From Diphasiastrum complanatum (Eukaryota; Streptophyta; Lycopodiopsida; Lycopodiales; Lycopodiaceae): a stretch of 64,000 nt of DNA. The DNA lies in the NCBI GenBank assembly GCA_029204225.1, contig CM055104.1, positions 23,420,285 through 23,484,284 of the forward strand, written 5' to 3'. The position numbers and the translations under genes were made by a program. The stretch's first letter is position 1. Every line of letters begins with the position of its first letter. Positions 1 to 10,734 of this stretch are shown in pieces. The notes below the pieces were generated by a model. The model was given only the letters and a program-made list of their open reading frames with translations. It ran no database searches and was not told the DNA's origin.

Positions 1-495
1 AATGCTAGTGATAAGAACGATGATTGTGCCTAAAATCATTGAATTATGGATGTCCTTATTCTCAGCCAACAAATATATACAATTTTCACGAGAATCCGCT
101 AAGCATATTTCAGGGGAAACGGCCACACATATGAGCAAATTAGGAATAAGAATAACTTGCATGTTTCGTCTGAACACCATGGTGAAATTACTTAATCCAT
201 ACATTTCGTAAATTGATAGTGTGATAGTATCAACTTCGTGCACGTCCATTAGATCCAATTTCAAGTATCGTGCATATAGCACATTCATCATGAAATTTTC
301 ATATTTGAAAATTATTTGTTCCTCAAAATATATATTAGATAGACCAAGTGCAATATTTGCAACAAATACTTGATGCAAATTTGTTGGCGATGCTAGCGAG
401 GAGTCACGATCCACGCGTAATCGCTTGCTATCATCATCACCTTCAAAAAAAATTTTGTTTTTGAATTCAACGACGTGTCCACATTTACTAGGCAT
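1..495 (-). CDS. Unrecognised open reading frame, partial, runs off left edge
   Basis: Reading the minus strand from ATG at 495-493, the frame stays open for 165 codons to the window edge with no stop. A TGA lies two codons before the ATG, so this is the first possible start in frame. The product begins MPSKCGHVVEFKNKIFF, has an acidic/basic stretch (GDDDSKRLRVDRD) near residues 19-31, and contains Cys and hydrophobic clusters; the last visible residues (MILGTIIVLITSI) look like the start of a membrane segment. An open stretch this long is unlikely by chance in AT-rich DNA. I recognise no family. The gypsy element to the right begins about 65 bp upstream of the ATG. It could be an exon of a host gene or part of an unrecognised mobile or viral relic. 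Confidence 0.45.
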   Translation of the reverse strand, partial: MPSKCGHVVEFKNKIFFEGDDDSKRLRVDRDSSLASPTNLHQVFVANIALGLSNIYFEEQIIFKYENFMMNVLYARYLKLDLMDVHEVDTITLSIYEMYGLSNFTMVFRRNMQVILIPNLLICVAVSPEICLADSRENCIYLLAENKDIHNSMILGTIIVLITSI

Positions 496-560
496 ATATC
501 AACAATGGACACCACGGTCGATGCACTGCTACTAGTTGATGGCATATGCAACAATGCTCT

Positions 561-1032
561 TGTTACAACTCTCTAGGTCTCTGATTGCCTTGAAGGTTGA
601 CGCACACCCCCTGCTAGTGACGATGCACCGTATCCGCCCATCCATAGGGTCACTACCGACCCACCCCCATCCACTGGAGCTATTGACATCCACATGTCTA
701 GTCAAGCCTTTGACGAAAACTAGCATCCCATACCACCAGCCATCACCGTTGGCTCTCCCTAGCACACATCTCCTAGCTTGGAGATACATCCTAGGTACTG
801 CGCGTGCTCTCCATCCACCAACTCCCAGATAGACTGAGTGAATGGCAAAAGAAAAATTCCACCAGTAGGGTCCCATCAAGCACGGTCCCACCGACGACAT
901 GTGACCACCTAGGATGGTGACCACCGACAACATGTGACCACCTAGGATGGTGACGCATGGCACCAAAACATGTTGATAACACCAGCCCTTGCGAGGATGT
1001 CACTAAAGGATGTATCGTTATTATACATAACA
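561..1032 (-). repeat. 3' LTR of gypsy element A
   Basis: It matches 5198-5585 over most of its length in the same orientation. On the minus strand it starts TGTTATG and ends TGTAACA. It is longer than its partner partly because a segment carrying caccatcctaggtggtcacatg is duplicated (near 900-960). Confidence 0.7.
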
Positions 1033-1289
1033 TTCCCTCCCCCATAAAAACTTTCTTCTATGGGAGAAAATTAGAAAATTGAAGTTTTAAATCGTCTTCA
1101 TTTTCCAAGGTGTCCTCGTCATCTGATTTCTTTACAAAAAATCATATGGTTAAAAATCAGATGATTTATTAGTTGATGATGTCAAGTATCTATGATCCTA
1201 TCTAGCTCATGGGGTACAAAGGCAGTAAAATCTTCCAATAACATAAGATCATCGGCTGAGATTAGGTTGTGCTTTCCGCCAAGTCATTC

Positions 1290-2500
1290 CTTTAAATGAC
1301 TAATGTGAAATACAATATGAATCTTACTTCCAGCGAGAAATTCTAGTTGATATGTGTTCCGACCAATCTTGTTAACAATTTTGAAAGGACCGCTATATCG
1401 TGGAGATAACTTGGGGCATTTTCTCGTTCAAAGTGGCTTAGAGTCTTATGGGATTCTAAGATATACCCAATCACTGATCTCAAATTTTAGCATAGAATTG
1501 GGCTCAATTATAAGTCGATCTAATGCTTTCCTTAGCCACCTGCGACATTTTCTGCATATCCTACAAGAAATTAGTTGTGCGCTTGCACCTTCAGGCCTTT
1601 GAGTCCAATGGAGATAGGACTTGGAACGAGGCTGAAAGTCATACAAGAGCATAAAAGGACTAAATCTGGTGGCAGAATGCTTCATACTATTATATACAAA
1701 CTCAACCATTGGGATGTACTTTTTTTCAATATGATTGTCATCTAAAAACATATGTGTGAAGCATATCTTCCATTGACTGGCTGACACGTTGGGTCTATCC
1801 ATCAATATCTGGTGATTCGTAGACAAAAGACTTAAGGTACTTTCCAACCTTTCAAAGATTGTCTGCCAGAACTTGCCAATGAACTTAGAATCACGATTGC
1901 CAGCAATATCGTTTGACAAATCATACAATTCGAACAACTTTTCAACGAAGATTTGTGCAAGTTCAGAAGCTTTGATGATAGTTTTTGTTGGAATAAATTA
2001 TGCCATTTTGATAAGCTTGCCAACTACTACCCAAATGGCATCATGACCCTTCTTGGACTTAGGAAGTCTGATCACAAAATCCGTGGAAATACTTTCCCAC
2101 TTCTTGTTGGGAATTTCCAACGGATATAACAGACCAGCTGATTTGAGTCTTTCTGCTTTGTTAACTTGGCATTGTTCACACTTTTAAACATATGCCTCAA
2201 CATGACCAATAAAATTCTCTCTTAACAAGCTCAAGTGTTCTTTGTATACTAGGATGTCCTGCACTAGGACTATTGTGACACTCGTGCAAGATTTGGGCTC
2301 TAATGTCCACGATGTCTGGCACACACACTTTTGACCTACAAAAAAGTAAACCATTTTCAATGGAATATTCATCAAGTACCTTCTTTTCACGAGACAAAGT
2401 AGATCTTCTTGCCATGACTTCTTGCCAAATACGGCAAAAAAACTCGTCAGTTTGACAAAGGTCTCGTAGAGAAAGATACAACGGATTGGAACTCAACTAA
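1290..2500 (-). pseudogene. Gypsy RNase H end and integrase relic of element A
   Basis: Minus-strand translation gives the end of RNase H just above 2500 (LIQEFEFNIKYHQGASNYV, NALSRIGEVN). An HHCC-type zinc-binding segment follows (HECHNSPSAGHPSIQRTLEL), then the integrase core start (WESISTDFVIRLPKSKKGHD), the RDSKF motif and the family's downstream PRYSGPFKIV and FHISHLKE segments. Stops and frameshifts occur throughout, so no protein is made. The family function is insertion of element cDNA into chromosomes. The order is what is expected for a Ty3/gypsy pol; the missing front half is a deletion near 2600-2630. Confidence 0.75.
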
Positions 2501-2628
2501 TTAACCTCTCCAATCCGGCTCAAAGCATTAGTGACATAATTCGACGCACCTTGATGATACTTGATGTTGAATTCGAACTCCTGTATGAGTTTCAACCAAC
2601 AGGCCTTATGACCTCTTAGGTCCGAGAT

Positions 2629-2866
2629 TCATGTGAATGACATCGTGAGGTCCAAACACCACAATATTAAAACAACAATTACTACAAACAGTTTCATCCT
2701 TAAAGGATACTGATCAATACAAGAAATTGAAGAATTATCTGGTGCCTTGAAGGAGCGGCCACCCTTCTTCCTTTTCTTTGAGCAATCCTTGGAGAGGTGC
2801 CCCTTCTCCATGCAGGAGAAGCTTAACTCATTGCTCTTGGCCTTGTCGAAGTCCGCTCTCTCCAAC
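2629..2866 (-). pseudogene. Gag zinc-knuckle relic of element A (downstream half)
   Basis: The minus strand reads LERADFDKAKSNELSFSCMEKGHLSKDC-like sequence followed by a basic KKRKKGG stretch, the pattern of a retroviral CCHC nucleic-acid-binding knuckle. The first cysteine is replaced by serine, so only CHC remains. The upstream half of gag lies at 3830-4125, separated by the TIR insertion at 2867-3817. Downstream the frame runs into a deletion that removed protease and reverse transcriptase. Confidence 0.6.
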
Positions 2867-3817
2867 CAAGCTTTGACAATTTCTGAGTAAATTGTTTGCG
2901 AGTTTTGTGAGTTTCATCTACCCATGGTTCATCGATCATGTATCACATGCATGTCATGTAATATTAACTTCATTTTATCTCGAACCACAAGAAGATGGTA
3001 ACTAGATGCAAAAATTTCATTGTATTTTCATGTGAGACAACTTTGGAAGTGACATTGTTTTTCTCCATTCTAATAATTCTCTCAATGTCTCTTAATAGGT
3101 GTCATAACAATTTCTAGCACGTCTTTCCTCTATGGTGTTGTGTCCACTTTTCTTTTTTTACTTTTTTGCTATGTATTAAAATTGGCTTTTCACTTTCCAA
3201 TACCACAAAAGTCTTGGACACCATAGCTTGAGCCACTGTATCATGTGAATCATTTACAACCATTCAACTTTCTCATGTAAAACAAATCATATAGTCTATG
3301 TTACAATTCATGCATTAGACCATCATTGTCATGCACAATATCTACTTTTAAGGTATTCCATCATATTTTTGTGGATACATTATAGGTTCTATAAAATCAA
3401 AAAGGTATTTTGATACATCTGAGAACCAAGTTTTGAGTAAAAGCATTTTTTTTGAATATTTTTTTCAGCTTCCAAACATAGTACGCCGGTGTGCTAAGTA
3501 AATCAGCTAGAAATTTTTTCTTTTTCGGCAACCTTCAAAGATAGCACGCGGGGGTGCTAAATGAAACAATAATTTTTTTTTTGCGACGGAATCAAATACA
3601 CGCCGGTGTGCTATCTTTGGAGGTCAAAAAAAAAATTTAATTTGAATTTTTTTTTTACAATGTAAGCTTTTTTACTATGTACCAAACCACATTCTTAATA
3701 ATAAACATTGAAGTAATAGCATAAAAAAGGTAGCACACCATGTGCTATCTTTTTGTTGAGTAAAGACAAGAACGAAACTCGCAGAACTCGCAAAAAATTT
3801 ACTTGCAAAATGCCAAG
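2867..3817. mobile_element. TIR-bearing insertion in gag of element A, non-autonomous DNA transposon candidate
   Basis: About 950 bp of AT-rich sequence splits the gag relic. Near its ends are inverted repeats of 29 bp with about 26 matches (2887-2915 against 3774-3802; core gtaaattNtttgcgag). The insertion is bracketed by a near-perfect 12-bp direct repeat, gctctYtccaac (2855-2866 and 3818-3829), which fits a target site duplication. The inverted repeats start 16-20 bp inside those flanks, so the exact ends are uncertain. Inside, four copies of a small palindrome-like motif built on tagcacaccggtgtgcta occur near 3481, 3541, 3600 and 3730. No transposase is visible. Confidence 0.5.
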
Positions 3818-3829
3818 GCTCTTTCCAAC

Positions 3830-4125
3830 CGAGGGCATTGTTTCTTCTCTCCCAATGGGGAAGCTACATCGACAACTTTCTCTTTTCCCTTTTTGAAGGA
3901 ACGACCTGAAGAGGAATTGTCCTTGGATTCAAGCTTTTGGCTGTGTTGCTCTCTGTGGGTTACTGTGTGCAGATATTCAAAAATCTTGGCAAAGCGCACA
4001 GCAAGCAACTTGGAAAAGTGGGATGAAGAAATGATAACATATAGCTCTTTACCCCTCCAAGCTCCTCCCCTCTTTGTCCTTTCTAGAGCTTTAGCTCCAT
4101 GTGGGGACCCAAAGGCCTGCCACAT
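3830..4125 (-). pseudogene. Gag relic of element A (upstream half)
   Basis: The minus-strand frame contains a gag-linker-like stretch (SSSGRSFKKGKEKVVDVA) followed by GEKKQCPRLERA, after which the TIR insertion begins. The basic, serine-rich composition and its position upstream of the zinc knuckle fit the C-terminal part of gag. The capsid part is not recognisable. Confidence 0.45.
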
Positions 4126-4461
4126 GGCTCATGGAGCCCAAAAAGTTATAAAATTCAATTAATGTCCTTTCTCCTCTTCTTGACTCCTACATACCTCCTA
4201 TCCACTCTTAGACTTAGGAATTTACAAGTATAGAGGGAGGAGGAGAAAGTATGAATTGCAAAAGGACAGAACTAGAAGAAGTCAAAGCCTTCTTTAAAGA
4301 TTAACAAGCTTTGAGATTTAGCAAAGAATGTTTATTGATAAACTAAACTTAATCTTGAAAAGTTTACATTCCAAGGAGGAGGGCTAGGGAGGCACACCTC
4401 CTCTCTCACCAAATATGTCACATCAAGTGTCAATCTTGAAAGGGATGAGAGAGGTACTAGG

Positions 4462-4635
<174 letters not shown>

Positions 4636-4703
4636 GGGCACCTACACTATAGCAACAACGCGCTGCTACTGTGATTGCTGCAACACAACAACATGCAAGG
4701 AAT

Positions 4704-4727
4704 GGGGGGGGGGGGGGGGGGGGGGGG
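4704..4727. repeat. Poly-G run of about 24
   Basis: A homopolymer of about 24 G, followed ten bases later by a run of seven C. It is a candidate quadruplex or hairpin former and a likely sequencing-length uncertainty. The rest of 4730-5180 is element A leader with nothing recognisable. Confidence 0.9.
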
Positions 4728-5180
4728 TTTGAATAACCCCCCCTCCAAACCGACGTACAACACCCTACTGACAGCACCTTGTTGGCCAACACTCCCAGTG
4801 TGTGTAGCCCAATGTGGCTAGCGCGTGGTGGGTCAAACTGTCAGTTTTTTTTTTTTTGAGATACAAAAAAAAGTAAAAACAGATTTAAGGAGGGGGGCGT
4901 TAAACAAACTTACAAAATCAAGTATATTTTAAGTCTTAAATTCTTTTAAGCTGAAAGCTTAAAAGAAAACCACCAAATGATAAGTGCTTTTCTAAAGAAC
5001 CAAAAATGAGATAAACTCAGCTACTGGTAAACAAGAGTTCCAAAGAAAAACATCTATACGTAAAAAAAGACAAGTTACCAACCTTTTAAAGAGTAAACTT
5101 TAACAAAGCAACCACAACCCATAAGGGATTTAAGAACCACAAAGCCATAAAAGGAAACATGTGCACCTAAAAAAATATCA

Positions 5181-5195
5181 ATGGCGCTAATATCA
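5181..5195 (-). other. Primer binding site of element A (initiator-tRNA-Met type, decayed)
   Basis: Minus strand tgatattagcgccat matches the usual plant tggtatcagagccat at 12 of 15 positions. It lies two bases inside the 5' LTR end at 5198, where reverse transcription of such elements is primed. Confidence 0.55.
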
Positions 5196-5197
5196 AA

Positions 5198-5585
5198 TCT
5201 TACAGCTCCCTAGATCTCCGATTGCCTTGAAGGTTGATGCACACCCCATACAACACACCATATCCGCCCATCCATAGACCATACCACCAACCATCCCCTT
5301 GGCTCTCCCTAGCACACATCTCTAGGCCTAGAGATACATCTTGGCTATTGTAGGTGCTCTCCATCCACCAACTCTCTTGTAAACTGAGTGAATGACAAAA
5401 GAGAAACCCCACCACTATATAGGCATAACATAGTGGGTCCCATCGAGCACGGTCTCACTGATGACACATGACCACCTAGGATGGTGACGTGTGGCACCAA
5501 GACATGTCGATAACACCAACAGACCTTTGTCTTGCCCCTTGTGAGGCCATCACTACAAGGCGTACCGTTTTGGTACATAGCAACA
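5198..5585 (-). repeat. 5' LTR of gypsy element A
   Basis: On the minus strand it starts TGTTGCTATG and ends GCTGTAAGA, and matches 561-1032. A TATA-like cctatatag lies at about 5416-5424 and would serve the element's own transcription. Confidence 0.7.
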
Positions 5586-6013
5586 TGTCTACTAAATATG
5601 TTTTGGAATCAGGTTGGCCTATGGGCATTGATGCTTGTGCAAGATCATTGTAACTTAGATGGTTCTGTTGGAAGACATTCTACTAAAGAACATGGAAATA
5701 AGTAATCAATTATATTGTTTAGTATTAGAACCAAATGGAGTGGTGAGTTATAGCTATTTTATGTGAGTGATTTTATGTATTAATCACATGTTTTGGAAGG
5801 TACTAAAGTTGATTACAGGTTTAGTATGCTTGTTGCACTTTACTTTTTGTGTATTTGATCAAATCTATGTGGTTGTGGAGTTACATGCCAACTTAGCTAG
5901 TTTTGGTAACTAGTCTTGATTCTAGCTCAGAGTTTGGATCTAGATCTTTGATTTGTGCATAATCTATCACTTTTATGATTGATTGGGATTAAATTTTCTG
6001 TAAAATTTGGTCA
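5586..6013 (+). repeat. Probable 5' LTR of copia element B
   Basis: The right boundary is well supported because ...ggtca at 6013 is followed directly by the PBS. The left boundary is inferred only. There is no second copy in the window to align. Confidence 0.45.
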
Positions 6014-6026
6014 TGGTATCAAAGCC
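6014..6026 (+). other. Primer binding site of element B
   Basis: tggtatcaaagcc differs at one position from the initiator-tRNA-Met-complementary site tggtatcagagcc. Confidence 0.75.
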
Positions 6027-6465
6027 TAATCAAAAGTGTGCTTTAGATTTGATTTTCTCAAGCTTAGATCCTAGCTTTAAGTAGTATTGGCTTTGTCCTT
6101 GCTACTAGTTGCTAATCTAGTGATTGTACCTCCAAATTTGGTTTCATTTGAAAGATTACTTTCCCTCAAGAATCAAGTGTGAGAAATTTTAACTAATTTA
6201 GTCATATTTTGGTTAATTGTCGGCCAATATGCATTTTAGACTTAGAGATAAACTTTATGAAAGTTATTTTAGTCAAAGTTCATTTGAATTACCACTTTTG
6301 AAAAGCTTGGGAAAGTTAGGAGGTCGAGTTTGGACACATTCAAATTTGAATGTTAGATGCATTGAATCTAGTCACATTGTTGATAGGGTTTTCATTATGG
6401 AGGGAAACCAAAGTTTCACTAATGAGACATGGAACTACTATAAAAGGATGTAAACTCATGGAGAA

Positions 6466-6611
<146 letters not shown>

Positions 6612-7228
6612 CATGCTTATACATGAGTTCTCTTGGGTTCATCTATCCTTTGATGCACTATCTTGATGATGTCTTGCAATCTTGTGTGTATATTTTGCTA
6701 TTTTTGGAATCACACATGATTGCTTTCTACTAAAAAATCGAGCTCTTTGCATATGTAGATTGGATCTTTTGTAGGTCAAAAATCAATTAAGGTTTATGAA
6801 GTTAAGGAACTCCGATTTCACATGTTGCTTATTGGAATTGAGTGATTTTTTATGCATTAGGAAGGTCTCATTAGAGGCTACAAGGTTCTATATCAAGATT
6901 TTTGCAATTGCATGTAGAAATTGGAAGATTCGAATTTTTGTGATTTTGTCAAAACCCTAATTTTGATTGGATCTCTATTTTTTGAAGTTGATGGACTTTA
7001 TTAGAGTGTGTTTCAATCTTAGGAACTGGCAAGATTCATTAGATTGTTGCCAGATCATAGGTTGATAAAAAATTCTTCATTCTATTGTTGATTTGCTAGT
7101 TATAGTGCTAGAAGAAAATTGAGAGTTTCCATCTCTTTGTGATTTCTTTTTAAATAGATTTGTGTCATTCAAAAGAGTGATCTGAGCATTGTAACAGGTT
7201 GAAAGGACAAGATCGGGGTCACTTCAAC

Positions 7229-8325
7229 ATGGCTACAAGTGGAGGCTTTATGTTGGAGAGCAATGATAGGCCTACCTCCATCAACTATTTTACTTGGAAA
7301 GTGAGGATGGAATCCTTATTGGAGATGAATGAGTTGATGGAGATTGTTGCAAGTGTGGAGGAGAGGCCTCAAGCACCTCAATATCAAGTGAGGTATGACA
7401 AGAGAGAAAAGAAAGCTGTACACATGATAAAGATGAATATTACCAATGAACTTTTCAAGGAAGTTGGTAAGTGTACTTCATCAAAGGAGGCTTGGGATTC
7501 AATGAAGAAGCTTTTGAATCCAAGACCACATCTAGAGTGTTGACTCTAAGAACACAAATCTTTTCTTGTATGCAAAAGAAGGAAGAGAGTACTCATGCTT
7601 TTGTTTTGAGGGTTAAAGCATTCAATGATGAGTTAGCATGTATTGATGAGAGTATTAAGGAGGTAGAACTTGTTCAAGTTATATTTAATGGCTTGTTGGA
7701 TGATCATGCTAATCTTGTTCAAAGCTTTGCTATTCAAAAGACTTTGCCAAGCATTGTTGATTTGCAAGAGATTTTGGTAAAGGAGGAGTTTAGGCTTCAA
7801 GCAAGAGGTGGATCCACTTCAATATCTCATTATGAAGAGGAGGCTATGTTCATCAAAGGCAAGTTCAAGGGCAAAGGCAAAGGCAAGTGGTCAAAGGGTC
7901 AAGATAAAGGTGAGGCTTCCTCTTTTGAAAATAAGAAAGATAAACCAAAGTTAAAATGCTTTTATTGTGGAATCAAAGGGCATTTTTCTAATGAATGTTT
8001 GAAGAAGCAAAGAGATGAAGGTAGCAAGCAAATCAACTTTACTACTAATGATGAGGATCTAGGTGGTTGTGATTCTCTTTTAATGTGTTCTTCAAGACCA
8101 ATATCAAGTGAAGGTGACAAAGATTCATGGTGGATTGACAGTGGAGCTAGTTCACACATGACTAGTCACAAGGAGTTCTTTACTTATTTGGTTACTTATG
8201 ATGGAGCCAAGAAAGTGATTCACATGGCCAATGGTGGTGAGTGTGTGATTGAAGGTATTGGTTCAATTCCTATTTGTCTTTCTACTAATAGGATAGGAAG
8301 ACTTGATGGTGTCATATCCACATAA
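7229..8325 (+). pseudogene. Copia gag-protease fragment of element B
   Basis: ATG at 7229 starts a copia gag (MATSGGFMLE; later YFTWKVRMESLLEM and SKEAWDSMKKLL, typical of the plant gag family). A +1 frameshift near 7515 moves the frame. It continues TSRVLTLRTQIF, a lysine-rich GKFKGKGKGKW segment and an intact CCHC knuckle CFYCGIKGHFSNEC near 7958-7999. The aspartic protease start WWIDSGASSHMT follows near 8130. The frame ends abruptly at the join to the next element, so integrase and reverse transcriptase are absent. Gag would package element RNA and the protease would cut the polyprotein. Confidence 0.8.
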
Positions 8326-9248
8326 TGTACTAAAAATCATGAATGTTGAAGATAAGAAATAAGTCACATCATGTCTACTAACACTATATATGAAAGATTC
8401 AAAGATAGTAGAATCTCCATTGCTCCTCACCCTTGAAAAGTGCACACATGAGTGAAGAGATTGCATGAACTTTGATGACTCAGCCTTTGTCCTTGAGGAC
8501 CTCAGGTTTTGAGGTTGATCCTCAAGATCTAAAATGATGCTCCTTCTCAATCCTAGCAAGATCACACTTTGAAAAAGTCTTGGAAGGCCAAAATTTAGCT
8601 CCTTTGTACACGTGATCTCAATAGCAACGATAACATCCAATTTAAACAACTTTCCATGTTTAAATCCCTTTGCTATGCAATTATCATTCTTAAAAATGGA
8701 ACAAACACCATGCTTGAAGTTGACATCTAAAACATTATCCATAGTTGACCAACCCTTATCAAATTTTTGGTGATTGATGGTACATAAAAAACATTGTCTA
8801 GATCCATTATTTTAGAAGATCCTAGAGACAGAGGAATGGTTCCAACACCATTTATTCTAAACTTTTGATCACTTGTAGTAAAGATATACTTTTAGCACCA
8901 TTGAAAGAGAGTAGAGTAGAGAAATAGTCTATTTGGTATGTCATGTAGGAGCTAGCCCCACTATCAATCCACCATGATTCTCTTGAGTTGCTCTTGTTTG
9001 TGGGTGAGGATGTAGATTCCATCAAGGATGAGTCTCCATCCTTCTCCTCTTCATGTGCAAGGTTTCCTTTTTTGCTCTCCCCCTTGTGCATTCTCATTCT
9101 TATAGCACTCGGATGCAAAATGCCCCTTATTTCGACAAAAGAGACATTTTAGCTTGGTCTTGTCCTTATTATCTTTTCCCTTTGAACTTGATGCTCTATC
9201 CTCCTCCTTGGCCTCCTTGATTTGATTCTTCTTGACTCCCTTGGTCTT
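8326..9248 (-). pseudogene. Copia knuckle-protease-GAG_pre fragment (element C)
   Basis: On the minus strand a CCHC knuckle CLFCRNKGHFASEC lies near 9115-9160. The protease start SWWIDSGASSYMT is near 8960, then the segment before integrase (VNFKHGVCSIFKNDNCIAKG) near 8700. Stops and shifts are frequent. The same region occurs in element D (19.3 kb), so B, C, D and E are related. It lies tail-to-tail with element B, and its other side is cut at element F (9249). Confidence 0.75.
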
Positions 9249-9668
9249 TCACTTTCCTAGACGTTTGTGTCTCAGCCATGGCCTTGAATCTCTTGAAGCA
9301 TTCAAAGGATTCATATTTGTGCTTAATGAACATGACGTATCTTCCTCGAGTATTGTACACTGCTCAGATGAGAAAATAACAGTGTAGCCCTCATCAGTTA
9401 TCTTAGAGACTGATAACAGATTCTTTGACAACTGATTAACATGAAGAACGTTAGGAATATAAATGGACAGACCATTGTTGAAGCTGATCTTCACTGCTCC
9501 TTTTCCTTCCATGCGTATGGTGCTAGAATCTCCGAGGTAGATAAATTGGTTTCTGTTGTAAGCTGTGTACTCCGTATACCATTCCTTGTGAGAGATCATG
9601 TGTTGGGTAGCGCCGCTGTCCAAGTGCCAGCTATCACAGTCTTCACTATTGTTGTAAGCCATTAACAA
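9249..9668 (-). pseudogene. Copia protease and GAG_pre-integrase start, element F
   Basis: The frame carries the aspartic protease motif WHLDSGATQHMI near its start and LHVNQLSKNLLSVSKITDEGY, the conserved run leading to the integrase zinc domain. It ends RHKRLGK at the truncation. It is in a different frame from gag; the frameshift lies near 9780 inside the zinc knuckle. Confidence 0.75.
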
Positions 9669-10509
9669 GTGTGTGTCTTGCTCCTTGAATTCGGCCGTGT
9701 TGAAGGAGTCTGGTTGCTGCTGTTGTCGCTACTTCTTTGCGTCGTTGTAGATCCTGATGCGACTCTCCTTGATGTCTGATCAGCTCTTTTGCAATATCTG
9801 CAGAAAAGCTTCTTGCATGATCCACCATGCTCACTTTGAGTGTGAGGCTTCTGTTGTTGCTGTTGCACATGTTTCTTGCCCTTGGAATGATCTTTCTTCT
9901 TGGTGTATAGAGCCATGGATTTGTCTTTGATGGACATGCTACTAGTCTTTCTCCGCATTTCTTCTTGAAGAAGATGACCAATCACCTTTTGAAGGGTGAG
10001 GTCCGGTTGTGTGGATATCATCACCACAAAGTGCCCATAGGACTTTGGAAGAGAAGAAAGCAAGGTCATGGCAACATCATCATCTTGAATAGAACATCCT
10101 ACAACTGATAACTGATCTAACAGGGACTTGAAGCTGTTGATGTGAGAAGTGATGGCAGTAGAATCAAACATGCTAAGAGTAAAGAACTTTCTTCTAAGAT
10201 GTAATCTCATGGTTACATCGTGAGTCTCATAGAGACTTGATAACAAGTCCAGTGCCTGTGAGATATTTGGGAGTTAGCCAGATTGAGTGTGATACATGCT
10301 AAGGCCTTCTGATCTTTGATCTTCCAGCTGGGCCTTTGCTTGATCACCATCTTCTGGTTTTAGGTCTGCACCTTCTACTACATCCCAAAGATCTATCAAC
10401 ATCATTCTAAGTTTCAACTTTCAAATGTATAGGTTAGAACCATTGAACTTGTCAATGACTCTAGCTTCATTGAGTGATGAAGATGAAGACTTACCTATAT
10501 GAGACATGA
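9662..10509 (-). pseudogene. Copia gag, element F
   Basis: Translation starts at ATG 10509 (MSHIGKSSSSSLNEARVIDK) just after the PBS. A TGA at 10423-10421 replaces the conserved Trp of LYIWKLKL, and a further stop follows, after which LLSSLYETHDVTMRLHLRRKF continues. The knuckle begins CRYCK near 9800 and is broken by a frameshift. It would be the capsid/nucleocapsid protein. Confidence 0.7.
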
Positions 10510-10560
10510 TAACAGTATACAAATAGGACAAAACTTAATCTTTCGGTTTATTTGGACTAA

Positions 10561-10572
10561 GCTCTGATACCA
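10561..10572 (-). other. Primer binding site of element F
   Basis: The minus strand reads tggtatcagagc exactly, the initiator-tRNA-Met primer site, three bases inside the LTR end. Confidence 0.85.
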
Positions 10573-10575
10573 ATC

Positions 10576-10734
10576 TGATGGGGCAAGGGAGATAGGAAAA
10601 ATGAGAATGGAGAAGAGAGCAGGAATATTGCAGAACAGCTCTCCCATTTTAATCAGCTACTAGGTTCAAAATTTGTCTAATAGACAACCTATGCTAAAGA
10701 TAATCACAACTTTATGCGTTCTGATTGCCCAACA
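10576..10734 (-). repeat. Short 5' LTR of copia element F
   Basis: On the minus strand about 159 bp starts TGTTGGGCAATC and ends CCCCATCA immediately before the PBS. Short LTRs of this kind are known for some plant copia elements. No partner copy is in the window. Confidence 0.6.

Larger units (their letters stand above)
9249..10734 (-). mobile_element. 5' half of a second copia type with a short LTR (element F)
   Basis: Short 5' LTR, iMet-type PBS, gag and protease occur in order on the minus strand. The element ends at 9249 in the segment before integrase, where element C takes over. The gag family (Retrofit/UBN2-like) and the protease motif WHLDSGATQHM differ from those of B-E. Confidence 0.7.

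Noticed and set aside
5181-5198. Reading the element A primer site as tRNA-Asp (Tat) type because of gcgcc
   Set aside because: Aligned base by base it fits the initiator-tRNA-Met site better (12 of 15), which agrees with the chromovirus-like pol.
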